Positions 16,275 to 23,859 of a DNA stretch of 64,000 nt are shown in pieces. The translations under genes and the position numbers were made by a program. The notes beneath the pieces were generated by a model, which did no database searches, was not told where the DNA came from, and saw only the letters and a program-made list of their open reading frames with translations. Position 1 is the stretch's first letter, and each line of letters opens with the position of its first letter. The stretch is taken from the NCBI RefSeq assembly GCF_001552135.1, contig NZ_BCQP01000042.1, positions 59,143 to 123,142 on the forward strand, given 5' to 3'. The stretch is from Actinomadura chibensis NBRC 106107. Lineage in GTDB: Bacteria; Actinomycetota; Actinomycetes; Streptosporangiales; Streptosporangiaceae.

Positions 16275-16310
16275 GCCAGGGCTTTCGGGAATCGCCCCGC
16301 GAGCCCTGGC
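16275..16310. terminator. Bidirectional stem-loop between convergent genes
   Basis: GCCAGGGCT (16275-16283) pairs perfectly with AGCCCTGGC (16302-16310), 18-nt loop, in the 49-bp gap between the peptidoglycan-binding gene and the HD gene. It probably terminates both. Confidence 0.65.
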
Positions 16311-16320
16311 AGGCATGCTC

Positions 16321-16983
16321 TCAGGGCTGGTCGGCGGATCGCCGTCCGAGCAGGGGAGGGTTGATCCGGCCGACGATCGCGGCGACGTCCTCGGGCGCCG
16401 CGGCCGCCCAGAGGATGGCGCGGGCCTGTTCGAACCTGGCGAGCAGCTCGCCCGCCCCGGGGACGACGGCGGTCCGCTCGGGATAGATGCTGTCGGCGTT
16501 GTCCGCGATCTTCACCAGGGTCGCCTCCGGGTCGTGCGTGATGAGGCGGATCGAGTCCAGGTAGTCGCCGCCGCGAGCCCGCGTCACGCGCTCGACGATC
16601 CGCACCACGTGGCCCGGGACGCCGGCCGCGCGCAGTTCGTCGGCGGTCCATTCCGTCCCCTCCAGAATGTCGTGCAGCCACCCGGCCATCTCGAGCCGGG
16701 GGCCGAATGGCGCCAGTGCCTCCGCGACGGTGCGGAGGTGGTCGCGGTACGGCGCGCCGTACATTTCCCGCTGGCCGTCGTGAGCGCGGATCGCCAGGGC
16801 CGCCGCTTCGTCGACCGCCATTTCGCGCGGGCCGTCCACCCCGCCCGTGTCCCGGTCGGGGATCGGCGGACGGCCCCGCATGGCCGCGTAAATCCCCGCC
16901 TTCACCTGGTCCATGTCCGCGGTGGCGCGGATGTCGTCGGCGAGCCGGTCGAGATCGGCGCTCAGCGCGTCCTCGATGTTCAA
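16321..16983 (-). CDS. HD-domain phosphohydrolase-like protein coupled to a sigma factor
   Basis: A 220-aa protein with an HD-superfamily metal-dependent hydrolase core: RAHDGQREMYGAPYRDHL, the His-Asp pair in GWLHDILEGT and the later Asp in LVKIADNADS. The pattern is like the hydrolase domain of RelA/SpoT-type proteins, but no synthetase domain is present, so the substrate is open. The TTG start at 16983 overlaps the TGA of the sigma-factor gene by 4 bp (TTGA), showing translational coupling. It occupies the place usually held by an anti-sigma factor. Confidence 0.82.
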   Translation of the reverse strand: MNIEDALSADLDRLADDIRATADMDQVKAGIYAAMRGRPPIPDRDTGGVDGPREMAVDEAAALAIRAHDGQREMYGAPYRDHLRTVAEALAPFGPRLEMAGWLHDILEGTEWTADELRAAGVPGHVVRIVERVTRARGGDYLDSIRLITHDPEATLVKIADNADSIYPERTAVVPGAGELLARFEQARAILWAAAAPEDVAAIVGRINPPLLGRRSADQP

Positions 16984-17492
16984 TGTGGTTCCCCCCAGTG
17001 CTGGGCCCACCAGGCGCGAAGCGTCGCCTTGGCGTGGCGGAGGTTGGATCGGACGGTCGCGGGCTCGGCGCATAAGAGGTCGGCGATCTCCCCGCCGGTG
17101 AATCCGGCGAGGGCGAGGGCGAACACCCTTCGCTGCCGACTCGGGAGTTGCTCCAGCGCCGTGCGAATGAGGTCGTGCCCGAGGAATTCGTCGATGTCAC
17201 ACCGGTCGGTGACCGTCGTGGCGTCCACATCGGAACGGGGATATTCGCGGACGGGCCGGAGCAGCAACCGTCCGACGGTCACCCGCAGATACGGCTCCGG
17301 ACGATCGATATGGGCGTGCCGCTCGTGGAAGCGCAGGAACGCCTCCTGGACGATGTCCTCGGCCTCCGCCCGAGACCGGCCGGACGCCAGGCACAGGGCG
17401 AGCAGCCGGGGCCATTGCGCGTCGATCAGCTTCCCGTAGCGAGCTTCGAACTCCTCCGGCGGCGGAGGTTCCGCGTGCTCTTCCGGACTCAT
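16980..17492 (-). CDS. ECF-type (sigma-70 family) RNA polymerase sigma factor
   Basis: A 170-aa extracytoplasmic-function sigma factor. Region 2 contains ASGRSRAEAEDIVQEAFLRF; region 4 contains LPSRQRRVFALALAGFTGGE and the helix EPATVRSNLRHAKATLR. ATG 17492 (MSPEEH) lies behind GGTGGAG; an earlier in-frame start at 17567 would add a Gly/Arg-rich stretch without conservation. The following gene encodes an HD-domain protein and not a recognisable anti-sigma factor. Target promoters are unknown. Confidence 0.9.
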   Translation of the reverse strand: MSPEEHAEPPPPEEFEARYGKLIDAQWPRLLALCLASGRSRAEAEDIVQEAFLRFHERHAHIDRPEPYLRVTVGRLLLRPVREYPRSDVDATTVTDRCDIDEFLGHDLIRTALEQLPSRQRRVFALALAGFTGGEIADLLCAEPATVRSNLRHAKATLRAWWAQHWGEPH

Positions 17493-17715
17493 CGCTCCAC
17501 CACCCCGGGCCCTGTCCCCATCCGCGAATCCCTTCCCAGGCTCCCGGCCGAACCGGCCGCGCGTCACCTACTAAGAGCGCGGAGGCGGCGCGAGCGTGCA
17601 AAGCCCTCCGCGCCGGAGGACGTCCGGTAGGTGGGGCTATGAGGGTGTTCAGGAGGAAGGTACGGAAGAATGGGGCTGATTCTGGGTCGGGGGACTGTGG
17701 GGAGGTAGGCCGGTC

Positions 17716-18327
17716 TTGACGGGTGATGGGCGGTTCACCGTTACGCGGACGCTGACCAGGGATCAGCGGGAGCGGCGCGAGCGGCTGATCGAGTCGGCGC
17801 GGGAACTGGCGCTGGCGGGCGGGTATCCGGCGGTCACCATGCACGACGTCGCGGACCGCGCCGGGGTCGCGCGCGCGACGGTCTACCGCTACTTCGCCAC
17901 CAAGGACCACCTGCTCACCGAGGTGGCCGCCACCTGGGCGCACCGCGTGACGGACGACGTCGACGCGCTCGCGGTCGGGGACACGCCGCTGGAACGGCTC
18001 ACCGCGCTGCTGGAGCGGATCGTCCACGTCGCGGCGGCGGAGCCGACCCTCACGTCCGCCATCATCCAGGCCGTGACCTCGGACGACTCCAGCGTGGACG
18101 AACCGCGCGACGTCCTGTTCCTGTTCCTGCGCGAGCGGCTCTCGACGGCGATCGGGGACCCGGTGCCGGAGCGGGAGGACGTCGAGGTCGTCCTCGGGCA
18201 CGTGCTGCTCGCCGCGCTGATCAGCCTCGCGTCGCTGCGGCAGCCGGTGGAGGAGGTCGCGGCGATGGTCCGGACGGCCGGGCGGCTGGTGCTCGCCGGG
18301 GCCCTCGCGGCGCCCGCCCCGTCCTAG
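17716..18327 (+). CDS. TetR-family transcriptional regulator
   Basis: A 203-aa TetR regulator. The DNA-binding part is LIESARELALAGGYPAVTMH followed by DVADRAGVARATVYRYFATK; the C-terminal ligand domain is unrelated to named groups I can identify. The start is TTG 17716 (TTG ACG GGT GAT) with an upstream GGGGAGG; an in-frame alternative is not obvious. No gene on the same strand follows closely (the next is convergent), so the target is unclear. Confidence 0.88.
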   Translation: MTGDGRFTVTRTLTRDQRERRERLIESARELALAGGYPAVTMHDVADRAGVARATVYRYFATKDHLLTEVAATWAHRVTDDVDALAVGDTPLERLTALLERIVHVAAAEPTLTSAIIQAVTSDDSSVDEPRDVLFLFLRERLSTAIGDPVPEREDVEVVLGHVLLAALISLASLRQPVEEVAAMVRTAGRLVLAGALAAPAPS

Positions 18328-18340
18328 ATCCCCAGGGATC
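18327..18340. repeat. Palindrome in the convergent TetR/MBL gap
   Basis: GATCCCCAGGGATC sits in the 14-bp gap between the convergent TetR and MBL genes. The two-base loop is too small for a good terminator hairpin, so I record it only as a palindrome. Confidence 0.3.
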
Positions 18341-18341
18341 C

Positions 18342-19049
18342 TCAGGCGTTCCTGACCGCGTCGCCCACCTCGGCCGGGGAGGTGCGCCAGGGGGCGCCGT
18401 GGCCGGGCAGGACCCAGGACGCCTGGAGTCCGGCGATGCGGTCGAGGGAGTCGAGCGCCTGGGCCGGGTCGTCGGTGAACGGCGCGGGCTGCGGGCCGCC
18501 GCGTCCGGTGAGGACGTGCCGCGTGGTCAGGGCGTCCCCGACGAAGAGCGCGTCGGCGATCGGGACGTGCACCGCCACGCTCCCCGGCGAGTGCCCGGGC
18601 ATGCCCACGATCACCGGGTTCCCGGGCAGGTCGAGGACGTCGCCGTCGCTGATCTCGGTGACCTCGCTGACGTAGCGGGGGCGCAGGCCGTTCTTGCGGA
18701 TGGAATAGCCGAAGAACCCGAGCGTCGGACCGAGCCGCATGGGGCCGAACGCGACCTTGGGCTTCTCGCCCGTGCGCGTGCGGTCGGCGTCGGCGGCGTG
18801 CACGAACACCGGGACCCCGTGCTCGCTGCGGAGGCGCTCCGCGAAGCCGATGTGGTCGGAGTCGCCGTGGGTCAGGACGAGCCCCCGGATGTCATCGACC
18901 GACTTGCCCAGGGAGCGGAGTTCGTCCTGCAGGTCCCGCCAGTGGCCGGGCAGTCCGGCGTCGACGAGCGTGATGCCGTCGGGGGTGTCGATGAGGTAGC
19001 ACGCCACGATGTCGTTGCCGAGGCGGTGCAGATGCGGTGCGAGCTTCAT
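18342..19049 (-). CDS. MBL-fold metallo-hydrolase
   Basis: A 235-aa metallo-beta-lactamase-fold hydrolase. The metal motif HxDxDH reads LTHGDSDHIG, with further ligands in GMPGHSPGSVAV and in the distal WVLPGHGAPW; a DGITLVDAGLP strand precedes them. It starts MKLAPHLHRLGNDIVACYLI without a signal peptide, so it is cytoplasmic. The ATG at 19049 follows AGGAAGACCC. It is divergent from a TetR gene with two palindromes between them, and is probably repressed by that TetR. The substrate is unknown. Confidence 0.9.
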   Translation of the reverse strand: MKLAPHLHRLGNDIVACYLIDTPDGITLVDAGLPGHWRDLQDELRSLGKSVDDIRGLVLTHGDSDHIGFAERLRSEHGVPVFVHAADADRTRTGEKPKVAFGPMRLGPTLGFFGYSIRKNGLRPRYVSEVTEISDGDVLDLPGNPVIVGMPGHSPGSVAVHVPIADALFVGDALTTRHVLTGRGGPQPAPFTDDPAQALDSLDRIAGLQASWVLPGHGAPWRTSPAEVGDAVRNA

Positions 19050-19084
19050 GGGTCTTCCTGCCTGTGACCTGGGCGAGACTGTTG

Positions 19085-19125
19085 ATAGCTACGGTAATTA
19101 GCTATGATGGCTACGTCAAATAGCC
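19085..19125. promoter_or_regulatory. Twin palindromes between the MBL and TetR genes
   Basis: ATAGCTA-N7-TAGCTAT (19085-19105) and GGCTA-N7-TAGCC (19109-19125) share a TAGCTA/TAGCC half-site with the same 7-bp spacer. They lie between divergent starts at 19049 and 19147, and are good candidates for the operator of the TetR protein. Confidence 0.7.
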
Positions 19126-19146
19126 TTCGTCGCGGGAGGACGGGCG

Positions 19147-19683
19147 ATGCCCACCCCTGAGAAGACCTCGCTCGACCGGATCGTCGCCGCCGGGCGCGAG
19201 CTGCTGGAGGCCGGCGGCCAGCGGCGGCTGACGATGCAGAGCGTCGCCGAGAAGGTGGGGGTGCGCGCCCCGTCCCTGTACAAGCACGTCGCGAACCGGT
19301 CGGCCCTGCTGACCGCCGTCGCCGGGGCGACCGTCGACGACCTGGCCGCCCGGCTGGCGGAGACCGACGGGTCGCTGGAGGGGCTGGTGCGCGCCTACCG
19401 GCGGTTCGCCCGGACCTGGCCGGAGGGGTTCCGGCTGATGCTCTCCCCGGACGCGCCGTCCGATGCCCTGGCCCGCGCCTCCGTCCCGGTGCTGGACGCC
19501 TCCAGGGAACTCGTCGGCGAGCGGGAGGCGCTTGAGGCCGCGCGCCTGGTGACGGCGTGGGCCACCGGCTTCATCGAGATGGAGCTCATCGGCGCCTTCC
19601 GGCTCGGCGGCGATGTCGAGCGCGCCTTCGAGTACGGCCTGTCCGGCATCCGCCGCGCCCTCACGGAGGGCCGCCCGTCCTAG
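19147..19683 (+). CDS. TetR-family transcriptional regulator (MBL-linked)
   Basis: A 178-aa TetR regulator. The helix-turn-helix is RLTMQSVAEKVGVRAPSLYK followed by HVANRSALLTAV; the C-terminal half has the TetR_C_33-like composition (RFARTWPEGFRLMLSPDAP). GGGAGGA precedes the ATG. It is divergent from the MBL hydrolase, with twin palindromes in between, so it most likely represses both. The inducer is unknown. Confidence 0.9.
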   Translation: MPTPEKTSLDRIVAAGRELLEAGGQRRLTMQSVAEKVGVRAPSLYKHVANRSALLTAVAGATVDDLAARLAETDGSLEGLVRAYRRFARTWPEGFRLMLSPDAPSDALARASVPVLDASRELVGEREALEAARLVTAWATGFIEMELIGAFRLGGDVERAFEYGLSGIRRALTEGRPS

Positions 19684-19751
19684 ATTGGTCCACGGTGTAG
19701 CGGGCTGATTGGATCTGGTGGGTGGGCCATTGCGGTCCTAGCGTCCGAGCC

Positions 19752-20381
19752 GTGACGAATCCTCTGCTGTTCCTGCTGGCCGCGCTGACGCTCGTCGCCA
19801 TCCCCGGGCCGAACCACCTGTACATCACCACCCGCAGTATCGGGGAGGGGCGGCGGGCCGGGGTCGTGTCGGCGCTCGGCGTCGAGACCGGGACGCTGGT
19901 GCATATCGCGGCGGCCGCGGCCGGGCTGTCGGCGGTCGTCGCCGCGTCCGCCACCGCGTTCGGCGTGCTGCGCTACGCGGGGGCCGCCTACCTGGTGTTC
20001 CTCGCCTACCGGACGCTGCGCGGCCGGGACGAGCCGGACGGGCTCGACCTCAGGCCCCAGCCGCTCCGGCGCGTGTACCTGGACGGCGTGCTGGTGAACG
20101 TCCTGAACCCGAAGGTCGTGCTGTTCTTCCTGGCGTTCCTGCCGCAGTTCGTGGACCGGGACGCGGGCGCCGTGCCCGTGCAGATCGCCGTGATGGGCGT
20201 CGTCCTCGCGCTGATCGGCCTGGTCAGCGACATCGTGTACGCGGTCGCGGCGGGGTCGATCGGGGCGTGGCTGCGGGCCCGTCCGGTGTTCCGGCGGCGG
20301 CAGCGGTACGCGACCGGGCTCGTCTACCTGGGGCTCGGCGCCGCCGCCTTGTTCGCCGGGCCCGCCGCCCGCCGCTCGTAG
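19752..20381 (+). CDS. LysE-family exporter
   Basis: A 209-aa membrane protein of the LysE/RhtB family, which exports amino acids or similar metabolites. The N-terminal IPGPNHLYITTRSIGEGRR motif and the NVLNPKVVLFFLAFLPQFV motif are diagnostic, with about six membrane helices. GTG 19752 was chosen over an in-frame ATG at 19722 because it gives the family-typical start. TAGCGT lies 7 bp upstream, so the message may be leaderless. The substrate is not known. Confidence 0.9.
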   Translation: MTNPLLFLLAALTLVAIPGPNHLYITTRSIGEGRRAGVVSALGVETGTLVHIAAAAAGLSAVVAASATAFGVLRYAGAAYLVFLAYRTLRGRDEPDGLDLRPQPLRRVYLDGVLVNVLNPKVVLFFLAFLPQFVDRDAGAVPVQIAVMGVVLALIGLVSDIVYAVAAGSIGAWLRARPVFRRRQRYATGLVYLGLGAAALFAGPAARRS

Positions 20382-20402
20382 CCTCCCGCCCCTCTCCATC
20401 AA

Positions 20403-20436
20403 GCGTTTGACCGGGATTTGGTCGAGCGCCTAGCGT
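20403..20436 (+). promoter_or_regulatory. Promoter and palindromic operator of the TetR/MFS/lyase operon
   Basis: TTGACC (20407-20412), an 18-bp spacer and TAGCGT (20431-20436) form a good -35/-10 pair, with the ATG only 6 bp further, which predicts a leaderless mRNA. An imperfect palindrome (20403-20412 with 20420-20429, 8 of 10 matching) covers the -35 and spacer, consistent with autorepression by the TetR. Confidence 0.6.
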
Positions 20437-20442
20437 GGGGGG

Positions 20443-21051
20443 ATGACCAGCAGCGACACCGGCCGGGAGCGCATCCTGGACGCGGCCACCAGGCTGTTCG
20501 CCGCGCTCGGCTACGACGGGACGTCCACCCGCATGATCGCGGAGGCGGCCGGGCTCAACGTCGCCACCGTCGCCTACCACGCGGGCGGCAAGCGCGACCT
20601 GTACCTGGCCGTCATGGAACGTGCCCACCAGGCCGAACGGGCGGCGCTCGAAGGCGCGCTCGCGCAGGTGCCCCGCGACGCGGAGGGGATGGTCGCGCTC
20701 GCCGACCGCTATGTCGACTTCTGCGTCGAGCACCCGGAGATCCCCGCGCTGTGGATGCACCGCTGGCTGTCGGACGCCTCGGACGTCGCGCACCTCGAAG
20801 AGCAGTACGTCCGGCCCCTGATGGACCTGGTCGTGTCCGCCGCCCGCGAGATCGTGCCCGACGGCGTGGACGTCGAGTACGTCGTGTGGACGATCGTCTG
20901 GTGCACCCACGGGTTCGGCGCCGGAGGCGTCCTGGACGGCGACGGGCGCCGCCGCGGCATGGACGACCCGCGCGAGCTGGCCAGGTTCCGCGCGCACGTC
21001 CGCCGTCTGGTCGCGACCGCGGTCGGGCTGCCCGCCCGGACCGCCGGATGA
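20443..21051 (+). CDS. TetR-family transcriptional regulator (first gene of MFS/lyase operon)
   Basis: A 202-aa TetR regulator. The DNA-binding region is ILDAATRLFAALGYDGTSTR followed by MIAEAAGLNVATVAYHAGGK; the AYH in place of the common IYR/YYH recognition helix is typical of the CerR/DUF1956-like group. Its TGA overlaps the ATG of the MFS gene by 4 bp, so it is the operon's first gene. An operator-like palindrome covers the promoter. It probably controls the transporter and the lyase-like enzyme. Confidence 0.9.
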   Translation: MTSSDTGRERILDAATRLFAALGYDGTSTRMIAEAAGLNVATVAYHAGGKRDLYLAVMERAHQAERAALEGALAQVPRDAEGMVALADRYVDFCVEHPEIPALWMHRWLSDASDVAHLEEQYVRPLMDLVVSAAREIVPDGVDVEYVVWTIVWCTHGFGAGGVLDGDGRRRGMDDPRELARFRAHVRRLVATAVGLPARTAG

Positions 21052-22418
21052 CCCCGGCGGCCGCGCCGCCGCTGCCGCGGCGCCGGCTCCTCGGCTACGG
21101 CGTCGGCTCGATCGGGACGGGCGTGTTCTCCGCCGTTCCCGGCCTGCTGCTCCTCTACTACCTGACGGACGTGCTCGGCGTGTCCGCGGCCGTCGCGGGC
21201 GCCGCGCTCGTCGTGCCGAAGGCGTGGGACGTCCTGCTCAACCCGGTCGTCGGCGCGGCCAGCGACCGGGAGGCCGTCCGCACCGGACGCCGCACCCGCC
21301 TGCTCCTGCTCGGCGCGGTGACCGTGCCGGTGCTGTTCGCCGCGATGTTCGCCGTCCCGGTCGACTCGCCCGGCTTCGCCGCCGCCTGGGCCGGGGTCGC
21401 GTTCCTGCTGGCGGCGAGCGCGTTCGCCTGCTTCCAGGTGCCGTACGTGGCGCTGCCCGCCGAGGTGTCGGACGATCCCGCCGAGCGCGGCCGGGCGATG
21501 GCCTGGCGCGTGGTGTGCCTGACGGTCGGCATCCTGCTCGCGGGCGGCATCGCCCCCGCCATCGCGGACGCGGGCGGCGGCGGGCGAGCCGGGTACGCGC
21601 TGATGGGCGTCGTGATCGGGGTCCTCATGGGCGCGGCGATGGTCGCGAGCGCGCTGGCGACGCGGTGGGTGCCGTCCCGGCCGGGGCCGCGCCCGCTCGG
21701 CCTCGGCGCCGCGCTGCGGACCGCGCGCGGCAACCGCCCGTTCTTCCTGCTGCTCGGCGCGAACGTCGGGCACACCCTCGCCGTCGCGGTCATGCTCGCG
21801 GGCGCGCCCTACGTGGCGACCTACCGGCTGGACGACTACGGGCTCACGTCCGCGATGTTCGTGTGCATGGTCGGGCCGACCGCGTTCGCCGTCCCGGTGT
21901 GGCGGTGGCTGTCGCGCAGGTACGGCTACATCGACTGCTACCTGGCGGCGCTCGTGATCTTCGCGGCGACGGCCGTCGCCGTGTACCCGCTGATCGGGTC
22001 GGTGCCCGGGGTGCTGGCGCTCAGCGCGCTGACCGGCTTCTGCTACGCGGCCGTGCAACTGCTGCCGCTGTCGCTGCTGCCGGAGACCGTCCACGCCGAC
22101 GCCGGACGCACCGGGCACGCCCAGTCCGGCGCGTTCACCGGGTTGTGGACGGCCGCCGAGACCGGCGCGTTCGCCGTCGGGCCCGGCATCTACGCGCTGA
22201 TCCTGACGGTGTCGTCGTTCCGGTCGTCCGACCTCGACGAGCCCGTCGTGCAGGCGGGGTCGGCGCTGACCGGGCTCAGCGTCGGGTTCTCGGTCGTGCC
22301 CGCGGTGCTGCTGTCGCTCAGCGTGCCGCTGGCGCTGGCCTACCGGCGGGCCGCCGCCGTCCACCGCCGTCCGGGCGGGGTTGGAAAACTGGAGGAAGAG
22401 CAGGGACATGCCGTCTGA
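21048..22418 (+). CDS. MFS transporter of the sugar/cation (GPH) type
   Basis: A 456-aa permease with 12 hydrophobic helices. The N-terminal LLGYGVGSIGTGVFSAVPGL and VPKAWDVLLNPVVGAASDR motifs are characteristic of the GPH (glycoside-pentoside-hexuronide) group, as is the FQVPYVALPAEVSDDPAERG stretch. It starts at ATG 21048 inside the TetR stop (ATGA). The next gene starts 11 bp before its end, so all three genes are coupled. The substrate may be what the lyase-like enzyme degrades, possibly a lipid-derived or amino-sugar compound. Confidence 0.88.
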   Translation: MTPAAAPPLPRRRLLGYGVGSIGTGVFSAVPGLLLLYYLTDVLGVSAAVAGAALVVPKAWDVLLNPVVGAASDREAVRTGRRTRLLLLGAVTVPVLFAAMFAVPVDSPGFAAAWAGVAFLLAASAFACFQVPYVALPAEVSDDPAERGRAMAWRVVCLTVGILLAGGIAPAIADAGGGGRAGYALMGVVIGVLMGAAMVASALATRWVPSRPGPRPLGLGAALRTARGNRPFFLLLGANVGHTLAVAVMLAGAPYVATYRLDDYGLTSAMFVCMVGPTAFAVPVWRWLSRRYGYIDCYLAALVIFAATAVAVYPLIGSVPGVLALSALTGFCYAAVQLLPLSLLPETVHADAGRTGHAQSGAFTGLWTAAETGAFAVGPGIYALILTVSSFRSSDLDEPVVQAGSALTGLSVGFSVVPAVLLSLSVPLALAYRRAAAVHRRPGGVGKLEEEQGHAV

Positions 22419-23844
22419 CCGTCTCCCCGAACTCGGCCGTCCCGCCGGAGAGCTGCTCGCCGAGCTGGCGCGGCTGCGGGACGCCGACCTCCCCGTGCGC
22501 GGTGGCCAGGTCACCGCCTACGTCTACGACACCGGACGCGAGGCTGTGCACGCCCTCGCCGCGTCCGCCTTCCAGGAAATGCTGGAGGTCAACTGCCTGG
22601 ACCCGACCGCCTTCCCCAGCATCGTCGCCCTGGAGCGCCAGGTCGTCGGCGCGGTCGCGGACCGGCTCGGCGGCGGGTCCGGCGTGTTCACCAGCGGCGG
22701 CACCGAGTCGATCATGCTGGCGGTGAAGGCGGCGCGGGACGCCCGTCCGGTGGACGGCGGACGGCCCGAGATCGTGGTGCCGACGACCGCGCATCCGGCC
22801 TTTCACAAAGCGGCGCATTATCTGGGCGCGAAGGTCGTGCAGGTTCCCGTGGATTCTTCGTTCCGCGCGGATCCCGCCGCTGTCGCTGCCGCGATTACGG
22901 CGCGGACGGTATTGGTCGTCGCGTCCGCGCCGTCCTATCCGCAGGGGGTCATGGACCCGGTTCCCGAGATCGCGGCGGTCGCCGCGTCCGCCGGGGTGCC
23001 GTGCCACGTGGACGCGTGCGTGGGCGGCTGGGTCCTGCCCTGGCTGCGGGAGGCGGGACGCGACGTGCCGCCGTTCGACCTGTCCGTGCCCGGCGTGACG
23101 TCCCTTTCCTGCGACCTGCACAAGTACGGGTATGCGCCGAAGGGCGCGTCGGTCGTCCTCTTCGCGGACGAGTCGCTCCGCCGGTGCGCCTATTTCGCGT
23201 CCGCGGAATGGCCCGGATACACCGTCATCAACGCGGGTGTGCAGAGCAGCAAGAGCGCCGGGCCGCTGGGCGCGGCCTGGGCCACGCTGAACGCGGTCGG
23301 CGCACGCGGATATCGCGAACTCGCCGAGACTTCGATGAAAGCGGCGGAACGGCTCATCGCGGGCGTCGCCGAGATTCCCGGGTTGCGGGTGCTCGGGACG
23401 CCCGCCGTTCCGCTCGTCGCCGTCGCGTCGGACGACCCGGAGCTCGACGTGTTCGTCATCGCCGACGAGGCGCGGGCGCGCGGCTGGTTCTTCCAGCCGC
23501 AGCTCTCGTATCAGGGAATTCCGCCGAACCTGCATTTCACGCTGACCGGCGTCAGCGACGCCGAGGCCCTTCTCGGGGCGCTCTCCGACGCCGTCAAGGC
23601 GGCGCGGGCGGCGGGGCCGCCGGACGTCCCGGCCGGCCTCGCGGACGCGCTTGCCGGGCTTGACCTGGACGGTCTCGACGACGCCGGGTTCGGGGAACTG
23701 CTCGCGTCGGTCGGCGTCGATCCTTCTTCGAATGGCGGCGCGGCGCCGTCCATGGCGACGGTCAACGCCATTCTGGACGTCCTGCCGCCCGCGACGCGCG
23801 AGGCGCTTCTGATCCGCTTCCTGTCCGTGCTTTACGCGCGGTAG
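22408..23844 (+). CDS. Sphingosine-1-phosphate lyase-like PLP-dependent enzyme
   Basis: A 478-aa PLP enzyme of the group II decarboxylase superfamily. It has the features of S1P lyases: SGGTESIMLAVKAARD, TAHPAFHKAAHYLGAKVV, HVDACVGGWVLPW and the PLP-lysine motif DLHKYGYAPKGASVVLF with Lys239. Such enzymes cut a phosphorylated amino-alcohol into an aldehyde and phosphoethanolamine. The ATG at 22408 is preferred to a TTG at 22381; GGAGG lies at 22391. It overlaps the MFS gene by 11 bp. A different aminated substrate is possible, since bacteria of this type rarely make sphingolipids. Confidence 0.85.
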   Translation: MPSDRLPELGRPAGELLAELARLRDADLPVRGGQVTAYVYDTGREAVHALAASAFQEMLEVNCLDPTAFPSIVALERQVVGAVADRLGGGSGVFTSGGTESIMLAVKAARDARPVDGGRPEIVVPTTAHPAFHKAAHYLGAKVVQVPVDSSFRADPAAVAAAITARTVLVVASAPSYPQGVMDPVPEIAAVAASAGVPCHVDACVGGWVLPWLREAGRDVPPFDLSVPGVTSLSCDLHKYGYAPKGASVVLFADESLRRCAYFASAEWPGYTVINAGVQSSKSAGPLGAAWATLNAVGARGYRELAETSMKAAERLIAGVAEIPGLRVLGTPAVPLVAVASDDPELDVFVIADEARARGWFFQPQLSYQGIPPNLHFTLTGVSDAEALLGALSDAVKAARAAGPPDVPAGLADALAGLDLDGLDDAGFGELLASVGVDPSSNGGAAPSMATVNAILDVLPPATREALLIRFLSVLYAR

Positions 23845-23859
23845 TCCGGGGCGCCGCCG

